From NCBI GenBank assembly GCA_027366525.1, contig DAHXKG010000009.1, positions 31,744 through 95,743 on the forward strand: 64,000 nucleotides of DNA, in the 5' to 3' direction. Each line of letters starts with the position of its first letter. The first letter of the stretch is position 1. Both the position numbers and the translations under genes were made by a program. Origin of the DNA: a candidate division FCPU426 bacterium. GTDB lineage: Bacteria > Oederibacteriota > Muellerivitia > Muellerivitales > DAHXKG01. Positions 30,359 through 39,037 of the stretch are shown here, piece after piece. The notes beneath the pieces are model-generated. The model searched no databases. It had not been told where the DNA came from and worked only from the letters and a program-made list of their open reading frames with translations.

Positions 30359-32671
30359 TTATTTCACAGCTACTTTCTTTATATCAACCGTAGATCGCTT
30401 AATTAAAATCCAATGTGAAATTAAATAGGTTATAACGGTGACCATCCAAATAATCGCCAGTAGCAAAAATAGATTAAGCCAGGGCGGGTGGAATGAAAAT
30501 TCAACCCGGTGTTTTCCAGCAGGAATAAACAAAGTTTGGAATAGGTAATCCGATGTAAAAATAGGCACAGGGTGGTGATCAATACGGGCTTGCCAACCGG
30601 GATATACAATTTTAGAAAAGCGCACCATGCTTGCATGGTTGAGTTGAATTTTATAAACCTGATGATCGGGATGGTCCAGTATCCATTTATATTTTAAATG
30701 TGGATTTTTTTTGGAAAGCTGAGATTGTAAGGCGGGAGGAATGGGATGGGAAAAATAACCGTTCGATAGTTTGAATTGTGGATTAGAAAGTTGTTGAAGC
30801 ACCTCATGCGATGTTTTTAAAACAGAAACGTGAGTGAATGCATTGACCATGGGTGGCAAAGGATTTAGTTGATAAAAATAAAATCCTGGGAATTTTTTCA
30901 GCGTGTAATTCGGGCTATTGGTGTAATGTTTAGTGCTCAGAATCCCTTCGACTCCAAGTAATTGGAGTCGAAAGGGTGTAGTCATCAGCTGTTGATATTT
31001 TTTTAAGTGGAGCGGATTATACCCTGTAATACATTTGATTTTAAGAGGCGTTAAAAGATTGCTAATGAGCGGATAGTCGATTTGTGTATTTCTTGATTGA
31101 ATAGGATAGATGAGGTCGTTTAAAAGAATGACGCGATGGTGTTTGATGAGCGGCTTGGCGGCATTTAAATAAGCCAGATTTGACTGATAATTAAAATTGG
31201 ATGCGGGGCCTAGTTGATAGGAATCCCATCCCTGTAAAAACAGTGGGAAAATTAGTGAAAAAATAAAAAGCCATTTGCCCAATTTTTTCCATGAGGGGCT
31301 CCACCAAAGTGTTAATCCAAGAATACCTAAGACAATCGCAGTTTCTTCACGCCAAGTTCTGAATAATCGGATTAACCCAATTAAAAAGAAAATAGAAGCA
31401 TAGAGATACGCATAAAATTTCAAAGAAGATTTTGGCTGCAATTGTGGATTTTCCGAAAATTGTTCTAAGGTTTGGTATCCAAACATCGCCAGTACGACGG
31501 CACAAAGTACATATAAAAAAATAAATCGAAACGGAGCTCGCAACAGGCTAAACCCTGGAACGAATAAACAAAAGAGGTGTTGCAAGAAAAAATATTTTCC
31601 AAGAGCGATCAAAATTGTAATACTGGCAATTATGGACAAAAGGATAACCGGTTTCGTGTCTTTCTTTTGAAATGCCAACAGGATCAAAAACAAAGCCCAT
31701 ACTCCAAAACTTCCACAATAAGCTAAGAAGTGACTTTGCAGGGTTGGCGTTAACTGAAGAATCGCGTTTTGTACAGACATGGAGCGAGGAATGTTCATGG
31801 TTGGAAATAAAAACGTATATAGCGTTTTAGGTTTCATGGATAAAATAGAATTAAATTGTTGATAGGAATGATGGGCGGTTTCGCGGGTGCAAAGATGGGA
31901 AAACTGTTGTGTCGGTATAAGTTGGAAAAAAACAGGAAGGACACCCCATAGAAAAAATAAAGTTAAAATACATAATCGTCCCAAGCTGGGTTGAATCTTC
32001 AATAAATGCGTTTTGCTTTTTTTTTGATTACGAAGAATAGCCAATGTTCGAAATAAAAAATAGATAAGGCCGGCATAAACGACCGCTAAAATAATTTGAA
32101 AACTTCCACATAGAAAAAAAAGAGCAAAAACCAGTCCGGTCATGAAGCCCCAAAAATATTGGTAAGTTTGGGCTGTAAGTTCAATACAGGCAAATACCCA
32201 TGGAACCCAAGCAAAAGAGGCTAGCACGGGGGGATGAATGAGTTCATGCCAAAAAAAACAGGAAAGCGAAAAGATGAATCCCCCAAGCCGACAGATGAAT
32301 TCGGGTGTTTTCAGTGTTCGAAGCCAAAAATACATGCCTGTGGCTGCAAGAACCATATGAATGAAGAAGAAAAGACTTAAGCCGTAAGGGACTGAAAAAA
32401 AGATTGTAAGATAGTTGAGCGGATACAGCATTAAATTTTGAAGATCGGCCAAAAAAGGTTGGCCGCTAAAATTGTAGGGGTTCCAAAGTGGGAAATGGCC
32501 ATGCATGAGTTCCGAATGCAAGAACGAACGGAAAGGGCCAAAGGCAACTAATAAATCATTGGCGTAGTACGCTTGATGTAAAATGAGGCAAGGAAAAAAA
32601 GCAATCAGGGAGGATAGAATAAACCACCCGAGAGCTTGCATCGATTTTGAAATAGGTTTTTTAAAAGTCAT
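30359..32671 (-). CDS. YfhO-like polytopic membrane protein
   Basis: 770 residues with about a dozen membrane spans followed by a large C-terminal extracytoplasmic domain and one last span. The early HGHFPLWNPYNFSGQPFLAD segment is characteristic of the YfhO family, which has a GT-C-like topology and is linked to lipid-linked sugar transfer onto surface polymers such as teichoic acids. Here it follows a GT2 glycosyltransferase and a UPF0104-like protein, so a role in decorating surface glycan is plausible. The near C-terminal SKIVYPGWQARIDHHPVP is also family-typical. Confidence 0.82.
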   Translation of the reverse strand: MTFKKPISKSMQALGWFILSSLIAFFPCLILHQAYYANDLLVAFGPFRSFLHSELMHGHFPLWNPYNFSGQPFLADLQNLMLYPLNYLTIFFSVPYGLSLFFFIHMVLAATGMYFWLRTLKTPEFICRLGGFIFSLSCFFWHELIHPPVLASFAWVPWVFACIELTAQTYQYFWGFMTGLVFALFFLCGSFQIILAVVYAGLIYFLFRTLAILRNQKKSKTHLLKIQPSLGRLCILTLFFLWGVLPVFFQLIPTQQFSHLCTRETAHHSYQQFNSILSMKPKTLYTFLFPTMNIPRSMSVQNAILQLTPTLQSHFLAYCGSFGVWALFLILLAFQKKDTKPVILLSIIASITILIALGKYFFLQHLFCLFVPGFSLLRAPFRFIFLYVLCAVVLAMFGYQTLEQFSENPQLQPKSSLKFYAYLYASIFFLIGLIRLFRTWREETAIVLGILGLTLWWSPSWKKLGKWLFIFSLIFPLFLQGWDSYQLGPASNFNYQSNLAYLNAAKPLIKHHRVILLNDLIYPIQSRNTQIDYPLISNLLTPLKIKCITGYNPLHLKKYQQLMTTPFRLQLLGVEGILSTKHYTNSPNYTLKKFPGFYFYQLNPLPPMVNAFTHVSVLKTSHEVLQQLSNPQFKLSNGYFSHPIPPALQSQLSKKNPHLKYKWILDHPDHQVYKIQLNHASMVRFSKIVYPGWQARIDHHPVPIFTSDYLFQTLFIPAGKHRVEFSFHPPWLNLFLLLAIIWMVTVITYLISHWILIKRSTVDIKKVAVK

Positions 32672-32687
32672 GGATTACTATTAAAAA

Positions 32688-33707
32688 TTATTTTGTTGGA
32701 ATGCGCCTAAAAATTGGTTTTGCATTTTTCCAATAAACACGGTAAACATCAACGGTGCATAACCTTAAGTTTATAGGGCATATTAAACCATAAATCATTC
32801 CAATTCCATAGAAAAAGTGTCTTAAGAAAATTAAAAAAGGAATTAGAAAAATATCTTTGCTTTTTCGAGTCCAAGAAATGGCAAAAATAGAAGTCAATTG
32901 CGTCAATAGGACAAACAGCATAATAGGGATGAACCACGTGAAGGTTGATGAAATTAAAACCCAAGGTAATCGTGGGAAATGGCTTGCGGAGAGTCCCACT
33001 AAGGTCATCACATATAAACTAAAGAAAAGAGGGACGAAATGAATGAGGTCAGACATACAGGGATACACTTTGAATTGTTGAGCGCGTCCACGTCCATATC
33101 TAAACGATTGCAAACAAAAGGCAAAAATGTTTTTTCGCCGGTGTCGGAAAATAACCGCCCGGGGGTCATAAACTAACCGACATCCTTTGTGAAGTAAACG
33201 ATTTAAGAATTCATTTTCTTCATTAGGGTAAAGTTTGGTTCGGAATCCGCCTTCAGATTGAAAAATATTTTTTCGAATCATTAAATTGCAGAGGATTAAA
33301 TCTTTTTCACTAGCCTCTTTAACAGCTCCAATCGAGGAATATCGATTTCTAACTTTAAAACTTCCCATCCATGAGGCAAGTACGGCGCTGACGGTTTTTT
33401 CAAAGTCAGTAGAATCGGGTGGATGTAAATTAGGGCCTCCGGCAACTGCAGTGCGTGGATCGTGGAAGTGCGACAATAAATAGTCAGGGGTTGATGGAGG
33501 CACCAAGCTATCATCATCTAAAAAATAAACAATGGAATGACGGCAGAGATTCATTCCTATGTTTCGTTGAATGGATGGATTTTTTCCCGTACAAATAAGA
33601 ATTTCTGATGGTTTCTGGTGGGAAGGAAGTTGTCTTAGAAAATTGAGCGCAGCAATTTGAGAATTTATATTTTGTACGACAATGATGACACTGTAAGTGT
33701 ATTTCAT
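32688..33707 (-). CDS. Glycosyltransferase family 2, membrane-anchored
   Basis: 339 residues. The N-terminal GT-A domain has VIIVVQN, the RNIG segment and the metal-binding FLDDDSL (DxD), followed by LYPNEENEFLNRLLHKG, where the ED-type base is replaced by EENE. About three C-terminal hydrophobic segments anchor it to the membrane. The donor and acceptor are unknown. Its ATG overlaps the stop of the UPF0104-like gene by 4 nt, and YfhO follows 16 nt later, indicating one surface-glycan operon. Confidence 0.85.
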   Translation of the reverse strand: MKYTYSVIIVVQNINSQIAALNFLRQLPSHQKPSEILICTGKNPSIQRNIGMNLCRHSIVYFLDDDSLVPPSTPDYLLSHFHDPRTAVAGGPNLHPPDSTDFEKTVSAVLASWMGSFKVRNRYSSIGAVKEASEKDLILCNLMIRKNIFQSEGGFRTKLYPNEENEFLNRLLHKGCRLVYDPRAVIFRHRRKNIFAFCLQSFRYGRGRAQQFKVYPCMSDLIHFVPLFFSLYVMTLVGLSASHFPRLPWVLISSTFTWFIPIMLFVLLTQLTSIFAISWTRKSKDIFLIPFLIFLRHFFYGIGMIYGLICPINLRLCTVDVYRVYWKNAKPIFRRIPTK

Positions 33708-34681
33708 CCGTGGCGTTTTTCTCGTCTCATGAATTTAGTTAATACTAAACTACCCAGCATGGCAGAAAAAATAGGCCCGACTAAAACAGTGATTAGAGAA
33801 AAAGAAAGTAAAGCCGATTTGGAAATTTCTGGCGATAGAAAGAATAAAAACAAGGCAAACTCTCGTGTTCCAAACCCAAGAATAGAAACGGGAATAAACT
33901 CAGCCACAATAACCGAGGGGAGAAGCCGCACGAGTGATAAAAGGGAAATGGGAATTTGGAGAGCTAGAGCACATAAATAACCTCTAAAGATTGCGGATTC
34001 CCAAGCAAAGATTGAGAGGGCAAAGGGAATAATTTCTTGAACAGGGTCAGAAAAGAAAACTTGAAGTTTGGAATAAAATTCGGTTCCATGTTTTTGAAGT
34101 TCGGACGATAGGGTCGATGGGGTTAGCGTGGCAATAATGGGTCGAAAAATCGATTTCATCCATTTGGGATTTAGGCAAGCATACATCAGGAGCATGCCAA
34201 TGAGAATACCGGATAGAATGGCGAGTTCATAATTATAATTTTCAGATTGTACCACTAAAGAGAGAATGCCTAATAAGGCTAAAAATGAAAGACTGATTAA
34301 GTCATACGATTTATCGGCAATGTGTGTTGCTAAGGCGGGGAGTGTTCGTAAATTACTGGTTTTTTGTAGCACCAAGACGCGAGAAACGTCACCTAATTTG
34401 GCGGGTGTTAGGATGCCTAAAGGTTGGCCAGATAGGTAAACTTGTAAAGAATGCCAAAGTGTGATGTGAGCTTTCTGCTTGTTAACGAGTAATTTAAGTC
34501 TGAGCGCTTTGGAAAAAATTTCCGGTAATAAAAATAGTAAAGCCAAAAGCAACCATTTTATTTTTGAATTTTGAATGAGTAACCACGATTTTTGAATATC
34601 CACGTGTGAAACAATAAAGATGAATAAAGCAATCCCGATTAAGAAAGCCCATGATTTTAACTGTTGGAGAAATCGAAGCAT
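33704..34681 (-). CDS. UPF0104/LPG synthase transmembrane-domain protein (possible flippase)
   Basis: 325 residues with about eight membrane spans. The GILTPAKLGDVSRVLVL motif and the later FGTREFALF are hallmarks of the family that includes the flippase domain of MprF and AglD-linked proteins. Members are thought to move lipids or lipid-linked sugars across the inner membrane. It overlaps the GT2 gene by 4 nt. The operon of this protein, a GT2 enzyme and a YfhO-like protein fits synthesis, flipping and transfer of a lipid-linked sugar, though that is inferred from context. Confidence 0.82.
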   Translation of the reverse strand: MLRFLQQLKSWAFLIGIALFIFIVSHVDIQKSWLLIQNSKIKWLLLALLFLLPEIFSKALRLKLLVNKQKAHITLWHSLQVYLSGQPLGILTPAKLGDVSRVLVLQKTSNLRTLPALATHIADKSYDLISLSFLALLGILSLVVQSENYNYELAILSGILIGMLLMYACLNPKWMKSIFRPIIATLTPSTLSSELQKHGTEFYSKLQVFFSDPVQEIIPFALSIFAWESAIFRGYLCALALQIPISLLSLVRLLPSVIVAEFIPVSILGFGTREFALFLFFLSPEISKSALLSFSLITVLVGPIFSAMLGSLVLTKFMRREKRHG

Positions 34682-34690
34682 GTGTTTGTT

Positions 34691-35389
34691 CTATGAGTGT
34701 GAAAGATTATGCGAAGTTAATCGGTATTTTGAGAAAGCAAGTTGGGCCGTTTGATTTGAGATGTCTCTTAAATCCTCCCAGTATTGTAATGTTGAATTAT
34801 ATGTGAGTGCGCGTAAAGTTAAACTGGTGAGTGCGTCGTTGAAATGCCAGGATCTTAAGATCGTATTTTTGGAAAAATAATCCGTGGAATCTCTGGATTT
34901 TTCAGACCAATGTCGATATTTAGATATCCACGAATGCAGTGGGAATTTTCGATTGTGCGAATGAATCCACATTGCGTTTATAAAATAGAGTCGTGAATGA
35001 TAAAACAGCAAATCCAAAGAGATGCAGTGTTGCGGGAGTGAAAAGATGGGTTTATGTAAGCTGACAATTTTAAAATTCGAGTTGTCATTAAAGGCTTGGG
35101 GAACAATGGGAGTGGGAAGCAACGCTTGGACTTGTTTGAGACTCATCCCTAAATGAAATTGAAAGATGTGGTGTGGGAGCGGGATTTTAGGTCCTCGAAG
35201 CCAGTTTTGTAAAATGCCAGTATTCCAAATAATGAATAAAAAAATGATAAGTCCCAAAAGAATCGAACTCGGTAGCTTCCATTGGCGATGGTAAACCACG
35301 GGTGCGCTAGAAGTAGTCGGTTGATGAACTTGAGGGGGTGCAGCAGTTCTCGTACGCGATGCTTTGCGTTTTTTAGGAGTCTTAGGCAT
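34691..35389 (-). CDS. Hypothetical single-span membrane protein
   Basis: 232 residues with no recognised family. A basic, Lys/Arg- and Pro-rich N-terminal tail (about 1-38) is followed by one membrane span at about 42-62 (SSILLGLIIFLFIIW) and an extracytoplasmic domain with many aromatic residues. The ending contains an AFSKYRLTSHN helix. It is 9 nt upstream of the UPF0104-like gene and so belongs to the same operon. The domain has the size of bacterial adaptor or scaffold proteins, but no function can be assigned. Confidence 0.6.
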   Translation of the reverse strand: MPKTPKKRKASRTRTAAPPQVHQPTTSSAPVVYHRQWKLPSSILLGLIIFLFIIWNTGILQNWLRGPKIPLPHHIFQFHLGMSLKQVQALLPTPIVPQAFNDNSNFKIVSLHKPIFSLPQHCISLDLLFYHSRLYFINAMWIHSHNRKFPLHSWISKYRHWSEKSRDSTDYFSKNTILRSWHFNDALTSLTLRALTYNSTLQYWEDLRDISNQTAQLAFSKYRLTSHNLSHS

Positions 35390-35480
35390 GCTTGACCATC
35401 CTTAAATGTATTTCAAAATATAAAGGTTATTCTATAAAAAAGTTTCAATGATTGTAAGTATTTCAATAAATTAATTCTAT

Positions 35481-36425
35481 TCACGATACGCGCGACTTGT
35501 ACCATTGAATGGTGTGAATTAAACCTTTCTCAAGAGCACAAGAGGGTTCCCAATTCAATTGGCGGTTTGCTTTAGCAATATCTGGTTTTCGACAAATGGG
35601 ATCATCGATTGGCAATGGTTTGAAAATAATTTTGGATTGTGTGTTTTCAACTAATTTGAGAACTAACTGGGCGAAGTTTTTGATCGAAATTTCAGTTGGG
35701 TTACCCAAATTGAAAATTTCTCCTTGAGTTTTAGGCAACCGCATGGCAGCCCAAATCCCCGAAATTAAATCCGATATATAACAAAAGGAACGTGTTTGAG
35801 AACCATCTCCATAAATACTAATGGGAATGGATTTTAGAGCTTGGACAATAAAATTAGAAACAACGCGTCCGTCAGATTCATTCAGTCGAGGACCATAAGT
35901 ATTAAAAATGCGAATAATGCGAGCATCGACATTGAATTTAGAAATGAATTCATAAATTAAGCTCTCGCCTAATCGTTTACTTTCGTCATAACAGGCTCGA
36001 GGACCATATGAATGAACATTACCCCAATAGGATTCTGGTTGTGGGTGAACCAAAGGCGAACCATAGATTTCAGAGGTAGAGGCAAATAAAAATTTGCATT
36101 GATTTTGACGCGCATATTCTAAAAGTTGATAAGTTCCTTGTGTGTTTGCAAAAATGGTTTGAAATGAATATTTGATATATGTATTTGGCGAAGCCGGCGA
36201 AGCCAAATGAAAGATCCAATCAACTTTGGGGAGCGAGGTTGGAAGTGGTTGCGTAATATCGGTGTTAATAAATTGAAAAGCCGGATTTTCAAGCAGTGAA
36301 CGAATATTTTCTAAATGCCCTGTTATGAGGTTGTCAAGACAAATCACTTGATGCTCTTGGGAAATTAAGAAGTCACAAAGATGTGAGCCAATAAATCCTG
36401 CACCTCCAGATACAAGGGATATCAT
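35481..36425 (-). CDS. UDP-glucuronate decarboxylase-like (UXS) epimerase/dehydratase
   Basis: Extended short-chain dehydrogenase of 314 residues. The NAD motif is SGGAGFIGSHLCDFL near the N-terminus and the catalytic YxxxK is CYDESKR, followed by an RIFNTYGPR and DGRVVSNF block. The combination YWGNVHSYGPRACYDESKR is close to UDP-xylose synthase, which makes UDP-xylose from UDP-glucuronate. It would feed the neighbouring glycan genes. A UDP-glucose 4-epimerase or another UXS-like activity is less likely. The next operon member starts 91 nt downstream. Confidence 0.85.
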   Translation of the reverse strand: MISLVSGGAGFIGSHLCDFLISQEHQVICLDNLITGHLENIRSLLENPAFQFINTDITQPLPTSLPKVDWIFHLASPASPNTYIKYSFQTIFANTQGTYQLLEYARQNQCKFLFASTSEIYGSPLVHPQPESYWGNVHSYGPRACYDESKRLGESLIYEFISKFNVDARIIRIFNTYGPRLNESDGRVVSNFIVQALKSIPISIYGDGSQTRSFCYISDLISGIWAAMRLPKTQGEIFNLGNPTEISIKNFAQLVLKLVENTQSKIIFKPLPIDDPICRKPDIAKANRQLNWEPSCALEKGLIHTIQWYKSRVS

Positions 36426-36565
36426 AGTGTCCTTTATTATTTGGGTTTTTATTGCATAAAGATTTATTTTATCATAATTTCAACAAATGAATTTGGATTT
36501 TTCTGAAATAGCTGGGGAATTTAAAGCGTGCAGTTCCATAATTCAGAAGATACCCGTTTAGTGAT

Positions 36566-37660
36566 TTATCTTAGAGGATAATCTGAACCACTATACGGAG
36601 AAACATTGGAGGGGGTGGGCGTCGGAGGAATAGGAACGACGGGCAGGGGATGGAGCAGTTTAAGTTTAAAAATAACGCTATTGGCAATATCGGTTATATA
36701 GAGATCTCCATTTTGAGCACTGGCAATTCCCATAAAATGAGGTGGATGTTTCAGGGGGAGATTGGCAGGGGCTTGCCATTGCCCAATATAATAAAATCGA
36801 TTATTATAAAATTCGACACGAGCTGTTGATCCATCAATGACAGCCGTAATCCCATTAGGGGTCACAACCACGCCAGCGGGACTTCTGAATTCATCAGGCC
36901 CACTTCCCAGCCATCCTTGGATCGTTACGGCGGTTGATTGAGCAGAAGGACTGTTAAAGACTTCTACGCGATCATTGCCGGTATCCGCAATGATGGCTTG
37001 ATCAATAAAATTAAGCGCCATGCCCATGGGACGTTGCAATTCTCCAGGTTGAGTCCCGAATTGCCCCCACGCAGATATAAATTGACCAAATGGGGTAAAA
37101 ATTTCAATGCGAGAATTGCCAGAATCTAATACCCAAATATTGCCGTAATAATCATGATCAATCGAACGAGGCGAATTAAAGTTTCCAGAGCCTTGACCGG
37201 GTGTTCCCCAGCTAGTAATGACCAGTCCTTGTTTGTTTAAGAGTACAATGCGATCATTTCCGGTATCAGCCACATAAATTTGATGATGAGCTGAAAGCAT
37301 GATTCCGGCAGGATGGAAAAAGTTAGGAGCCTCATCATAAATGGCACTGGTCCCCCACGAACCGTAAGTATTAATGACTTTTCCAGTTTTACTCCAAACG
37401 ACAATACGGTTATTGTAGGTATCCACAATATAAAGGTTATGCGGTCCAACCGCAATCGCATCGGGATGATCTAATTGATTGGGTGCAGTTCCATGAGTTC
37501 CTAAGATGGATGCCAAGACATAAAGTTGTCCGGACGATTCTTCATATTTACTTCCAAAGATGGATTTAAGGGTATGAATGACTTGGGCATGGGCAGTTGA
37601 AAATACCAGTAAGCCAACACAAAGAATCATTCCTTGGAAACGCTTTGTTCGATACATCAT
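36566..37660 (-). CDS. Secreted NHL-repeat protein
   Basis: 364 residues with a signal peptide (about 1-25, ending in AHAQ). The body has five to six NHL-type units, each with the pattern LDHPDAIAV...LYIVDTYNNRIVVW, such as FNSPRSIDHDYYGNIWVLDSGNSRIE. They would form a six-bladed propeller. The units are much less alike than in the 6766 gene, so this is an old duplication. The C-terminus is Pro-rich. Substrate or partner unknown; proteins of this type may bind glycans or other proteins outside the inner membrane. Confidence 0.8.
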   Translation of the reverse strand: MMYRTKRFQGMILCVGLLVFSTAHAQVIHTLKSIFGSKYEESSGQLYVLASILGTHGTAPNQLDHPDAIAVGPHNLYIVDTYNNRIVVWSKTGKVINTYGSWGTSAIYDEAPNFFHPAGIMLSAHHQIYVADTGNDRIVLLNKQGLVITSWGTPGQGSGNFNSPRSIDHDYYGNIWVLDSGNSRIEIFTPFGQFISAWGQFGTQPGELQRPMGMALNFIDQAIIADTGNDRVEVFNSPSAQSTAVTIQGWLGSGPDEFRSPAGVVVTPNGITAVIDGSTARVEFYNNRFYYIGQWQAPANLPLKHPPHFMGIASAQNGDLYITDIANSVIFKLKLLHPLPVVPIPPTPTPSNVSPYSGSDYPLR

Positions 37661-37785
37661 AATTCTATGCTATGAACAATTACCAAAATGTCAATGATGA
37701 AAATTTTGACCTAGGGGTTATTAAAAAAAACGAAAAAAACTTCCATATAAATATATCAATGCAATCAGAATTATTCCGAAATAAA

Positions 37786-38277
37786 TTATCGTTCTAAGCG
37801 ACTTTGGCAGTTAATGCAACGGGTGGTCCAAGGAATAGCTTTAAGACGTGCCATCGGAATAGTTTTATGACAGATATCGCATTGGCCATATTTTCCAGAT
37901 TGAATTCGTTCAATGGCTTGTTCAATCCGTTCCATTTCAATCCGGTCATTTTCCATTAGCGTGACTGAAATATGCTGGTTGAGTTCGCCCGACCCATGAT
38001 CGGCCACATCGCCCGGGGTGGATTGAGTATCGGCCAGATCTTCACGAAGGTCATGTTCGAGATGATCCACTTGTCCCGTAATTTTATTTCGACGATTTTG
38101 TAATTCTTTTAACAATTCTCGAAAGGCGGGATTAATACGCAAGGTTTTTCTCACAGGCGCTTTATGATTGGCTGGGGCAGAGTTTTTTTTCAGATGGGGC
38201 TTATGGATCTTGGATTTTTTTTGAGGTGTTTTAGCTTTGCTTTTAGCTGATCGAGAGTTTTTGGAAGAGGGAGACAT
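37786..38277 (-). CDS. DksA/TraR-family zinc-finger protein with basic N-tail
   Basis: 163 residues. The C-terminal C4 zinc finger CDICHKTIP followed 17 residues after the second Cys by CINCQ is that of the DksA/TraR family, with a coiled-coil region (about 50-115) before it. The first 45 residues are extremely Lys/Ser/Pro-rich. The acidic DxxDxA tip of true DksA, needed for RNA polymerase regulation, is not evident, so a general stress YteA/YocK-like role is as likely. It is divergent from lemA. Confidence 0.8.
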   Translation of the reverse strand: MSPSSKNSRSAKSKAKTPQKKSKIHKPHLKKNSAPANHKAPVRKTLRINPAFRELLKELQNRRNKITGQVDHLEHDLREDLADTQSTPGDVADHGSGELNQHISVTLMENDRIEMERIEQAIERIQSGKYGQCDICHKTIPMARLKAIPWTTRCINCQSRLER

Positions 38278-38425
38278 GTTAGCAATCCTCCTAAAATTTT
38301 TTTATTTGATAAAATTAAAAATCAAACCAGTTTTTAAAGTTAAAGGCATAAAGGGTATCTAAACTATTATCAATAGTCAACATAAAAAATAAAAATTAAG
38401 GTGGGTATTTACTTATGATCAAAAA

Positions 38426-38454
38426 TTGGTAAGATATGGCTTTTAATTTATAAA
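38426..38454 (+). promoter_or_regulatory. Candidate promoter for lemA
   Basis: TTGGTA at 38426-38431 and TATAAA at 38449-38454 are 17 nt apart. The lemA ATG is 30 nt downstream, with AGGAGG as the ribosome-binding site. Confidence 0.5.
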
Positions 38455-38483
38455 TAGTTGGTTTTCTTTTTTAGGAGGCATCT

Positions 38484-39035
38484 ATGTTGGCTTTGGAAAT
38501 CATCGGTGGAATTATAATTTTAATAATATTATTTGTCATTGTAACGTATAACAACTTGGTTAAATATCGACTGCAAGCTGATGATGCATGGAGTCAAATT
38601 GATGTTCAACTTAAACGGCGTCATGATTTAATTCCCAATTTAGTGGAAACGGTTAAAGGCGTCATGAAGTTTGAAAAAGATACGTTAACCCAAATCGTAC
38701 AAGCGCGAGCTAGTGCCGTAAATGCCTCCAATATACCGGATCGAATAAAAGCGGAAAATGATCTTTCTAGTGGCATGAGTCGTTTAATGGCTGTTTGGGA
38801 AAACTATCCTGATTTAAAGTCCAGCAAAAATGCACAACAACTTCAAGAAGAATTGGTTTCCACGGAAAATAAGATTGCGTATGCGCGCGGGTTTTATAAC
38901 GACATTGTGGCGAATTATAATGCCCAACTTCAACAGTTCCCCTCAAACATGGTGGCGTCCAATTTTCATTTTCAATTGAAAGAATTTTTAAAAGTGCCTG
39001 ATCAAGAGAAAGAAGCTCCTGAAGTGAAATTTTAA
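38484..39035 (+). CDS. lemA: LemA family protein
   Basis: 183 residues with one N-terminal span (about 4-22) and a long helical domain. YNNLVKYRLQADDAWSQIDVQLKRRHDLIPNLVETVKG is the LemA signature region (here given in pieces: YNNLV, AWSQIDVQL, RRHDLIPNLVE), and ENKIAYARGFYND marks the other end. LemA proteins are inner-membrane and of unclear function; genes for them often lie next to M48 peptidases, as here (2 nt gap). A strong ribosome-binding site supports the start. Confidence 0.92.
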   Translation: MLALEIIGGIIILIILFVIVTYNNLVKYRLQADDAWSQIDVQLKRRHDLIPNLVETVKGVMKFEKDTLTQIVQARASAVNASNIPDRIKAENDLSSGMSRLMAVWENYPDLKSSKNAQQLQEELVSTENKIAYARGFYNDIVANYNAQLQQFPSNMVASNFHFQLKEFLKVPDQEKEAPEVKF

Positions 39036-39037
39036 AT

